A DNA stretch of 64,000 nt, taken from assembly GCF_019968605.1 (NCBI RefSeq), contig NZ_CP082966.1, positions 1,909,001 through 1,973,000 on the forward strand, in the 5' to 3' direction. The notes beneath the pieces were generated by a model. It was not told the origin of the DNA and made no database searches. It saw only the letters and a list, made by a program, of their open reading frames with translations. The DNA is from Polaribacter litorisediminis. GTDB taxonomy: Bacteria; Bacteroidota; Bacteroidia; Flavobacteriales; Flavobacteriaceae. The translations under genes were made by a program, and so were the position numbers. Shown in pieces: positions 45,343-53,424 of the stretch (its first letter is position 1; every line of letters starts with the position of its first letter).

Positions 45343-45420
45343 ATTCTTGATACAGTTGTGATGAAGATTGAAACAATAATGCTATTTCTTTTCTTCACTT
45401 TTGTTCCATCTAAAAACATA

Positions 45421-48400
45421 ATGATGAAGAGCAGAGATTTAAAAATAAAAAATCAATCAAGTAAATTTAAATTTACGTTGATTCTATTACTGTTAGGAAC
45501 ATTTCTTACGGTAAAAGCACAACAATCGATTACTTATACACCAAACCCTCTAAATTTTCAGAGTACAGATGTAGGGCAATTTAGTGGTATGGAACTTACT
45601 CCAACCTCTAGCGATGGAGCGAGCATTTATGAAATAACTAACATCACCATTACAGGGTCTAATGCAAGTGAGTTTGATGCATCTGGTAATAATATACCAT
45701 TTTATGTAGATCCAGAATTTCCATTACCAATTATGATAGGTTTTGGTCCTACTTCAGCAGGAAATAAAACAGCAGTTTTAACCATTGTTTCAAATGCCCC
45801 AGATAGTCCACACATTATTAATTTAAGTGGTAGTAGTGAAGTGGCATTAGTCCCAGAAATTAGCTACAATGCTACTATTGATTTTGGAGGTATTGATATT
45901 AACACAACAACTTCTCAAAATTTAATAATAGAAAATAAAGGTAATTCTCCTTTAACCATTTCGAACATAACGATGCTAGAAGATTACTTTGATAAAACAC
46001 AGTTTTCATTACCTACAGATTTAAATTTGCCAATAATAGTGCCAGCTTTTAGCACAGCAGATGCAATTTCCGTTAGTTTTTCTCCAGAAATGACAGGAGC
46101 AATTAGTGGCAATAATAACAGAATGGCAAGAATTGAAATTAGTAGTAATGATACCAGTAGCCCAAATATTGTAAACTTGCAAGGAGCTGTATTACAGCCA
46201 AATTTAGAAATTAACTTTTTACCTGAACCTTATGCTTTTGGAGATGTTAATTTAGGTGAAACGTCTACACAGAATATTACCATTAACAATACAGGAGCTG
46301 GTACTTTAGTTGTCTCTAACTTAAGTATTACGCCTATCGTTGGTAGCGATTTTTCGCATCCTGAAGATTATACGTTAATCTCGCCAACTACATTTCCATT
46401 TAACATTGCTCCAAATAGTTCGCAAGATATTAGCATAGCATTTACACCAAGAGATATGGGTTTTAGATATGCTAGACTAAGTATAGAAACGGTAAATGCT
46501 ACAAACGAAATTATTAATATTACGGCAAATGGTGTTAATTCTAATTTCACATCCTCTACGTCTAATTTAACATTTAGCGAATTAAGAGTTGGTCAAGATG
46601 AAACGTTAAGTTTTAGCATCACCAATAATGGGAATCGTAATTTAAATTTATCAAGTGGTATCATTAGTGGCGCAGATGCTAGTTCATTTAGTATTGTATC
46701 AGTCAATGAAATTAAAACCGTTGGTCAAGGAGAATCGAATGCTGTTACTGTTTTTGTTAGATATACTCCTGCAGAAAGCAAAACACACCAAGCAAAAATT
46801 ACGTACACGAGTGATGCTCCAAACAGTCCGCATGAAATTACATTAACCGGTAGTGCCATAGATTCAGATTTACAAATTTCTACAGATAATATTGATTTTG
46901 GTGATGTAAACATAGGGCTAACAAAAACACAAACCATTACACTTTCTAATACAAATGGAACAGATGCTGTAACTATTGACGACATAAGGATTCGTGTTAG
47001 TCCTGACTGGTTAAAGTTTAGCCTTTCTGAAATTGATTTTCCTTTAATTATTGATGCAGGTGCAGAGACCTCTTTTCAAGTTAATTTTTTATCTACTTCA
47101 GGTGGGAATAAAACTGCTCAAATAGAGATTGTTAGTAACGATACTAACTCACCACAAAGCATAAATTTAACAGGAAACACCTTAACTCCAGGATTGCTTG
47201 TAAGTAGTCCAATGTTAGATTTTTTAGATACACAAGCAGTGGTGCAATCAAGAACCAAATTGTTTCAGATTACCAATGATGGTGATGGAGATTTATTGCT
47301 TACAGATATGACTATTAATGGCGCTAATGCTGCTGATTTTCAATTTGAAGACATTACTCTTCCTCTAACAATTGCGGCATCCAATAGCAAAACCGTTCGT
47401 GTAATTTTTAGCCCACAAACTGCAGGTACAAGAGTAGCAACTTTAACAGTTAAAGGAGATTTTGTAGAAGATAAAATCATTGGCTTATTAGGAAAAGGCA
47501 ATACCCCTTTAATTAGTGCAACCAACAGTGGTGTCTTTGGACAAGTAAGACATAATCGTACCCAAACTAAAGTCATAACTTTAGCAAATTCAGGCACAAC
47601 AGATTTAGTGATTACAGAGGCAACGATTACAAATACGGCTAATGCTATTTTTAGTTTGCAAGATGTTACGCTACCTATAACAATTAGCCCAGGAAAAACG
47701 TATGATATTGAGGTTCTTATAGATCCTACATCAACAGAAATAGATCGTAGTAGTGAAGCAAACTTACAAATTGTGCATAATGATACTACAAAAGAAAGTC
47801 TTTTCACAATAGCATTAACAGCAACTCCAACCGATTTTAAAATACCAACGTTTACGGTAGCTTCAAATCTTTTAGAATTACCAACAACGGAAGCTGGCGA
47901 AACTTCTGCTACAAACTTACCGATTACCAATAATGGTACTGGAGATTTAATTATTACTAGTGGGTTTTGGGGTATAGGTAGCTCAGGTGCTATGTCACTG
48001 CATACCAATACATTTCCAATTACAATCCCTGCTGGAAGTACAAGTAATATAGAGATATCGTTTAGTCCTTTAGAAGGTGATACACATCAATCTAGATTAC
48101 AATTAGTAATGAATGATACAGATTTTCCATATTCATTATATCATAAATCTAATACTGCTGAAATTATTGTAACAGGAGGTGTTTCGGCCCCAGGATTTCA
48201 GGTAACAAATGAAGAACAAAATCCGATAACGTTTTTAGATACGAGTCTTGGTAGAACAAGCAAACAAACCATACATATTACAAATGTTGGTACTGAGAAT
48301 TTAGATATATTTAAAGCTAGTGCAGACGGTAATCAAGGAATGTTTCGAATAACAAGTTCTAATTTTCCGCAAACTAATATCGCTCCAGGAGAAACTGTAG

Positions 48401-51400
48401 CATTAACAGTAACCTTTACACCAACTGGAGAAGTAGGGCTAAAACAAGAAAATATTATAATAAATACAAATATACCAAGAGCGCCATTTTTTTCAACTAC
48501 ATCTTTTGAAATTCCAGTAGCTGGTCTTGCTGTAAAAGCTGAAGAGGTAATTGTAGGAGGTATGCATTTTAGAGCAGATAATTTAACAATCGAATCAGAT
48601 ATTGCAACTTTAGAAGGTAATGTATCAGCAGGGAATAGTTTAGAGTTTGATAGTGTTGTAACTATTAATTTAAACACGAATGAAATTACAGGTAATGGAG
48701 ATATTTATGTAACAAACATTCCGAAAATTGGCCCTTTTGGAGGAGAAAAAGTGCTTTTACAAAAAGGTGCATATAGTTTTGTAGCTAATATTGATATACC
48801 TGAAATTGATTTAACAAGCGATGCAGATACTACAAACTTTGTTTTTGAGATGGTGGGTATTCCTCTAGAAATTACTAAAATAAAAATATTAGCAAACGGT
48901 GACGGGGTAGAACTTGGTGGTAAAATACCATTGCCAGCTGCCGTATTTGGTGTAGACCAAGGTGTTAATATGGAAGCTATACAAATCTCTAAAACCAATG
49001 GAGTAAATGTTACAGGTTCAGTAGGTATTAGTCCTTATATAGATATTTTTGGCACCTTTGCTTTAAAAGATGCAAACATTACTTTTGATACGTTTACAAA
49101 CTCCTATAGTGGAGCAGCTACAGTAGGTTTTGATTTATTAGGCAAAGAAATAGGGATTGGTGCAGAAATTGAAATTATTAATGGAGGTTTAAATAAAGTT
49201 GCTTTAGAAATAGAAGTAACTCCAGGAATACCAATTGCACAAACAGGTTTTGCTTTGTCCGGTGGAAATGGTTTTATTAGTGGTTTGCAAGAACCCCCCG
49301 TTTCCTTTGGTTTAGGAGTAGATATCTCTCCTTCAGTTCCAGGTTTAACAGATGCAATGCGTTTTAATAATATGACAATTGCCTATACTATTGGTACGTC
49401 TTTAGACGCGAGTGGAGGGCTACAGGTTTTAGGAGCAGATGTTGCTGAGGCAGGTTTAAAAATGACATCTAAAAGTCTTTCAGTAGCGGCTTATGTAGAT
49501 TTATTTACCATTTTCGTGGGTAATTTAGATGCGAAAATAGAAAATATTGGTAATCAACTTTTCTTAGAAGCAAATGCAAAACTTGCAGTAACAATACCAC
49601 AAGCACCTTGTTTTGTTTGCGGACCAATTAATTCAGTTTTACCATTTACAGTTGGTGAAGCAGAAGCGCATTTAGATAATTTTGGTATGGATGCAACAGT
49701 AGACGTATTAGAAATACTAAGAATGAATGTTGCTATGAATCAAGTAGGTAAGGTAACTTTGGGTGCAAATTTTATTAGTGCTAATGATAAATTAGGGAAA
49801 GTTGCAGGGAAGTCTCAGCTAAAAAGTGCTTCTAACTTAGTTTTTGAAAACGATCAAATTGCCCAAGCAAAAGATCATTTAGAGGGTCAAAGTTTAATTA
49901 TAGAAGCAAAAAAGAATTTGTTTGCAAAGTCAGCATCGTCATCTGCGTTATCAGATATACCTTTTAGTTTAACACAAAGTCATGAAAATGTTATTGTAAG
50001 AGTAGAGGGTACAACAAGCACACCAAGTTACACACTTATTTTACCTGATGGAACAGAAGTGACTCCCGAAAATGCTGAAAGTTTAGGGGTGTTTTACAGT
50101 ACTTTCGACGCAGAAAAAAAAGCATATTATATTCTAAAAAACACACCTGTTGGCACGTATTACTATAGAATAGATGATGCTGATACTTATCAATTTGATG
50201 TAGTAACTTCTGAATTTGCCCCACAATTAAGCAACATAAATATTAATCATAATACTACAACAAATGATATCCTTATATCTTGGGAAGATACAGACCAAGA
50301 TTCTGATGCAACCATAGCGTTTTATTATGATACAGATGATGAAGGAGGCGATGGCTTATTAATACAAAGTGGTATTAGTGAAAATGATGACACAGATCAA
50401 ATTACTTGGAATGCAAACGATTTAAAAAACGGAACCTATTATGTTTATGGCAGAATAGATGATGGTACAAATACCGCAACAATTGTGTATGCAACTGATA
50501 CTTTTACAATCAACAATCCATCCTCAGTGCCAACCACAACATTAGTCGCAGAAAAATTTGAAGATACTATTGCACTTTCTTGGACCAGTGTTCCAGAAGC
50601 AGACCAATATATTGTTTATATCGATGAAAGTGCGTTAACACTTTTTAGCCCAAGTCAAGGCGTTGGCGCAAATACATCATTTGATTTTAAAGATATTTTG
50701 CCAGGTAGAACATACAACTTTGCAGTAACAGCTCTTTTTGATGATGGTACAGAATTGATAGAATCTAACCTATCTAATATTGAAACTATTAATTTTATTA
50801 GTGCAAAAAGTAATAATATACCAAAAATAGAGACAGAAGATTTACCAGCGATATCAACTTCTATGAGTGAATACCCAACCAAAATTGAAGTTTCTGACCC
50901 AGATACAGCAGACGTATTAAGTTTAACAATGATAGAATTTCCTGAAGGGATGACATTAACAGGAAACATGTTAAACTGGTTTCCAACAAAAGATCAAAAA
51001 GGGAAACACCAAGTAATTTTAGAAGTAAGTGATGGTAATGGAGGCACAGATACAAAAAGCTATACAGTAACTGTTTTTGAGGCTCCTATAAATACTTTTT
51101 TAGGTACCACAAATAATTTATGGAGCGAAGCTAGTAATTGGTCTTTTGGTACAGTACCAACTACAGCAGAAAACACTATGATAAGTGCAGGAGTAAGTGC
51201 AGTTGTAGATGAGGTAGCAAATGTAAATGAATTAATCATAGATGGTACTTTAATAATATCACCAGAATACGCTATTACGATAAACGATATATTGACGCAA
51301 AATGGAACGCTAACTGTACAATCTAACGCTACACATAGTGGTTCTTTAATATTAAAAGAAAATTATACTGGAATTGAAAAAGTAACCTATCAAAGGTATG

Positions 51401-52701
51401 TAACTTCTGATTGGCATTTAATTTCATCTCCAGTTAATATGTTCGAAATAAGTAACTTTAAAGATATTGTAGACACTAATGGAAACAAATATGCATTATC
51501 AACATATGACAATAGTTTAGCATCTAATAGGTATATTTATTTTACCGATGAAACCGGTAGTGAAGACATTAATTTGCCTTCTAGATACTTACTTGAGGGA
51601 AAAGGCTATTCAGTAAAGAAATCTGTTGCAGGAACCATTAATTTTTCTGGTTATTTAAATACTAATTTTGAAACTAACTTTACACTTTCAGACAACAGTT
51701 CTGGCGTAGGTAACAAATGGAATTTAGTTGGAAACCCCTACACATCATCAATAGCTTTAAATGATGATGCAGATGCTACCAATAACCTTTTAACAGTAAA
51801 TGCAGGTAATTTAGATCCTACAAGAGTAGCTGTTTATCAATGGAATGCAGTTACAGCTTCTTATGACATTATTAACCATTCAGATGAAGTTGCTAAATAT
51901 GCAGCACCTGGTCAAGGCTTTTTTGTAGAATCTGTAGATGGAGGTGCAATTCTTAGTATTCCAGAATCTATACAAAAACATCAAACAGCTAATTTATTTT
52001 CTAAAACAACATCAACAACACCAGAAATAGTACTTTCTATTTCTAAAGAAAATACAACAAAAAGTACTAAAATTAAATATTTAGAAAATACCACAACAGG
52101 TTTAGATCCTGGTTATGATGCAGGAGTTTTCTCTGGAGAATCTAGTTCTTTTAGTATTTTTACGGAGTTAGTAAGTGATAATACAGGTGTGCCTTTTGCC
52201 CTACAATGTTTACCAAATACAAATTTAGAAACTATGGTTATTCCTGTAGGTGTTTTATCTGAAGCAAACAAAACAATAACTATTTCTGCGGAAAGTGTAA
52301 ACTTACCATCAGGTATTTACACCTATTTAGAAGACACAAAAACAGGTGCTTTTATCAATTTAAATGAAGAAGATTATATGCTAACTACCCAAACAGCTTT
52401 AGAAGGAGCAGAACGATTCTTTTTACATACAAAATCGAATGCTTTAACTACAGACAATGAAGTATTTAGTGCAGTCATCAAAATTTATAAAAAAGATAAC
52501 AATACTTTAAGAATTACAGGAATGTACAATGAGCAATCAAAAATAATAGTGTACGATATTTTAGGGAAAGAAGTTTTTACAACAAATTTTGTAGCTAAAG
52601 GAAGTAATGATATTGCGTTGCCAAACTTAAAATCGGCAGTTTATATAGTCTCCTTAATATCTGAAAAAGGCACCAAAACTCAAAAAATAATAATAGAATA
52701 A
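45421..52701 (+). CDS. Giant T9SS-secreted surface protein with tandem ASPM/SPD-2/Hydin-type Ig repeats
   Basis: 2426 residues from the ATG at 45421; earlier TTG or ATG codons (45316, 45361) lie before a proper signal peptide (FKFTLILLLLGTFLTVKAQ). About nine tandem Ig-like ASH/choice-of-anchor-D-type domains of 105-115 residues fill about 30-1040, each with the pattern DFGDVNIGLTKTQTITLSN ... GNKTAQIEIVSNDTNSP ... NLTG. A beta-rich region without evident relatives (about 1040-1510) has a CFVCG motif. An Ig/FN3-like part (about 1510-1880), with a cadherin-like GNGGTDTKSYTVTVFEAP, follows. A region typical of T9SS proteins (TTNNLWSEASNWSFGTVP; WHLISSPVNMF) and a C-terminal type A sorting domain (YDILGKEVFTTNF ... 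KTQKIIIE) end it. Probably adhesive; ligand unknown. Confidence 0.87.
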   Translation: MMKSRDLKIKNQSSKFKFTLILLLLGTFLTVKAQQSITYTPNPLNFQSTDVGQFSGMELTPTSSDGASIYEITNITITGSNASEFDASGNNIPFYVDPEFPLPIMIGFGPTSAGNKTAVLTIVSNAPDSPHIINLSGSSEVALVPEISYNATIDFGGIDINTTTSQNLIIENKGNSPLTISNITMLEDYFDKTQFSLPTDLNLPIIVPAFSTADAISVSFSPEMTGAISGNNNRMARIEISSNDTSSPNIVNLQGAVLQPNLEINFLPEPYAFGDVNLGETSTQNITINNTGAGTLVVSNLSITPIVGSDFSHPEDYTLISPTTFPFNIAPNSSQDISIAFTPRDMGFRYARLSIETVNATNEIINITANGVNSNFTSSTSNLTFSELRVGQDETLSFSITNNGNRNLNLSSGIISGADASSFSIVSVNEIKTVGQGESNAVTVFVRYTPAESKTHQAKITYTSDAPNSPHEITLTGSAIDSDLQISTDNIDFGDVNIGLTKTQTITLSNTNGTDAVTIDDIRIRVSPDWLKFSLSEIDFPLIIDAGAETSFQVNFLSTSGGNKTAQIEIVSNDTNSPQSINLTGNTLTPGLLVSSPMLDFLDTQAVVQSRTKLFQITNDGDGDLLLTDMTINGANAADFQFEDITLPLTIAASNSKTVRVIFSPQTAGTRVATLTVKGDFVEDKIIGLLGKGNTPLISATNSGVFGQVRHNRTQTKVITLANSGTTDLVITEATITNTANAIFSLQDVTLPITISPGKTYDIEVLIDPTSTEIDRSSEANLQIVHNDTTKESLFTIALTATPTDFKIPTFTVASNLLELPTTEAGETSATNLPITNNGTGDLIITSGFWGIGSSGAMSLHTNTFPITIPAGSTSNIEISFSPLEGDTHQSRLQLVMNDTDFPYSLYHKSNTAEIIVTGGVSAPGFQVTNEEQNPITFLDTSLGRTSKQTIHITNVGTENLDIFKASADGNQGMFRITSSNFPQTNIAPGETVALTVTFTPTGEVGLKQENIIINTNIPRAPFFSTTSFEIPVAGLAVKAEEVIVGGMHFRADNLTIESDIATLEGNVSAGNSLEFDSVVTINLNTNEITGNGDIYVTNIPKIGPFGGEKVLLQKGAYSFVANIDIPEIDLTSDADTTNFVFEMVGIPLEITKIKILANGDGVELGGKIPLPAAVFGVDQGVNMEAIQISKTNGVNVTGSVGISPYIDIFGTFALKDANITFDTFTNSYSGAATVGFDLLGKEIGIGAEIEIINGGLNKVALEIEVTPGIPIAQTGFALSGGNGFISGLQEPPVSFGLGVDISPSVPGLTDAMRFNNMTIAYTIGTSLDASGGLQVLGADVAEAGLKMTSKSLSVAAYVDLFTIFVGNLDAKIENIGNQLFLEANAKLAVTIPQAPCFVCGPINSVLPFTVGEAEAHLDNFGMDATVDVLEILRMNVAMNQVGKVTLGANFISANDKLGKVAGKSQLKSASNLVFENDQIAQAKDHLEGQSLIIEAKKNLFAKSASSSALSDIPFSLTQSHENVIVRVEGTTSTPSYTLILPDGTEVTPENAESLGVFYSTFDAEKKAYYILKNTPVGTYYYRIDDADTYQFDVVTSEFAPQLSNININHNTTTNDILISWEDTDQDSDATIAFYYDTDDEGGDGLLIQSGISENDDTDQITWNANDLKNGTYYVYGRIDDGTNTATIVYATDTFTINNPSSVPTTTLVAEKFEDTIALSWTSVPEADQYIVYIDESALTLFSPSQGVGANTSFDFKDILPGRTYNFAVTALFDDGTELIESNLSNIETINFISAKSNNIPKIETEDLPAISTSMSEYPTKIEVSDPDTADVLSLTMIEFPEGMTLTGNMLNWFPTKDQKGKHQVILEVSDGNGGTDTKSYTVTVFEAPINTFLGTTNNLWSEASNWSFGTVPTTAENTMISAGVSAVVDEVANVNELIIDGTLIISPEYAITINDILTQNGTLTVQSNATHSGSLILKENYTGIEKVTYQRYVTSDWHLISSPVNMFEISNFKDIVDTNGNKYALSTYDNSLASNRYIYFTDETGSEDINLPSRYLLEGKGYSVKKSVAGTINFSGYLNTNFETNFTLSDNSSGVGNKWNLVGNPYTSSIALNDDADATNNLLTVNAGNLDPTRVAVYQWNAVTASYDIINHSDEVAKYAAPGQGFFVESVDGGAILSIPESIQKHQTANLFSKTTSTTPEIVLSISKENTTKSTKIKYLENTTTGLDPGYDAGVFSGESSSFSIFTELVSDNTGVPFALQCLPNTNLETMVIPVGVLSEANKTITISAESVNLPSGIYTYLEDTKTGAFINLNEEDYMLTTQTALEGAERFFLHTKSNALTTDNEVFSAVIKIYKKDNNTLRITGMYNEQSKIIVYDILGKEVFTTNFVAKGSNDIALPNLKSAVYIVSLISEKGTKTQKIIIE

Positions 52702-53049
52702 TTCATAAAAAATTAAATTTAATGATACCTCATGACACCATAGAATAGAAGAATTTAGTGTCTATGAGGTTGTTATTAAAAAACATTGTTGTCCGATAAA
52801 AGATAAAAAGACCGCTTTCGCTGTTAGAATCAAGAACAAAGACTTGAATGTAACTAACTGAAAAACAATATTATTATGATTTTAAATTTTTCGATACATC
52901 ATAAATTCTAAAGCGGTTTTAATAGCAAGGTGTACTACTTAAAAAATCTTGAAAATCAAGATTATCAATACTTTAAAACACTTTAGCTAATTTTAATCGA
53001 ACAACACTAATTAAAAAATAATCATATTACCATTAAAAATAATAAAAAG
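52702..53049. other. Intergenic region between the giant protein and the 77-residue protein genes
   Basis: 348 bp, mostly occupied by MITE copy 3. The 80 bp after the giant gene includes CTCATGACACCATAGAATA facing TTAGTGTCTATGAGG, a possible weak hairpin near 52731-52768. No ORF. Confidence 0.5.
52784..53009. mobile_element. MITE copy 3 (226 bp)
   Basis: Same ends and length as copies 1 and 2, with perfect 9-bp target duplications (ATTAAAAAA at 52775-52783 and 53010-53018). The right inverted repeat has one change (ATCGAACAACACTA). It separates the giant protein gene from the following small gene and so may have split a former operon. Confidence 0.92.
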
Positions 53050-53283
53050 ATGAAAAAACAACTAGAAGATCAAGCAAAAAGTCCTGAAAAAATCACAAGA
53101 AAAGAGGCAATACAAAAAATTGGAAATTACGGTAAATATGCTACATTGACAGCTTTGGGCACCTATTTAATTTTGTATCCTAAAAAAGCACAAGCCGCTA
53201 GTCCAGAAGCACCTGGTTCTGATTTTGAAAGAATTGTTGATCAGAATGGTAATAATTTTATTAAAAAATTTATTAAGAAATAA
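53050..53283 (+). CDS. Small exported or membrane-anchored protein of unknown function
   Basis: 77 residues. A charged N-terminus (ITRKEAIQKIGNYGKY) precedes a hydrophobic segment (about 34-46, TLTALGTYLILYP) and an AQA-type cleavage site (KKAQAASPEAPGSD). A short tail ends in NNFIKKFIKK. The layout resembles a signal peptide with a long basic N-region, so a mature peptide of about 25 residues may be released, or the protein stays anchored. It follows the giant T9SS gene, separated by the MITE, and is followed by a strong terminator. No homologue is recognised with certainty. Confidence 0.65.
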   Translation: MKKQLEDQAKSPEKITRKEAIQKIGNYGKYATLTALGTYLILYPKKAQAASPEAPGSDFERIVDQNGNNFIKKFIKK

Positions 53284-53306
53284 ATTAATTTTTATTCCGA
53301 ATTAAA

Positions 53307-53363
53307 AATTAAAATCAAAAAAAACGAATTGCTCTATTCAATTCGTTTTTTTTGATTTTAATT
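53307..53363. terminator. Bidirectional terminator between the small protein gene and valS
   Basis: A perfect 25-bp stem (53307-53331 with 53339-53363) and a 7-base loop CTCTATT. The core ACGAATTG / CAATTCGT is flanked by A8 and T8, so it can end transcription in both directions. Confidence 0.92.
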
Positions 53364-53424
53364 CCTATAAATTACAACTCTTAAAATAAAAACTTACAAA
53401 GTGTTTTTCTCTTTATTTGAACAT

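Noticed and set aside
45228..45419. 64-residue N-terminal extension of the hybrid regulator from a TTG start
   Set aside because: It spans the likely -7 element (45249-45256) and the tandem repeats, and overlaps the upstream region of the divergent gene.
45316..45420. Upstream TTG and ATG starts for the giant protein
   Set aside because: They would place 35 residues, including another hydrophobic stretch, before a normal signal peptide that starts at 45421.
47340..48008. 222-residue open frame on the minus strand inside the giant protein gene
   Set aside because: Opposite-strand frame over repetitive Ig domains. The plus strand has a clear domain series, and the minus frame has no recognisable motif.
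42976..53424. Prophage or integrative conjugative element
   Set aside because: No integrase, relaxase, phage structural or conjugation genes are present; only the duplicated valS end suggests insertion.
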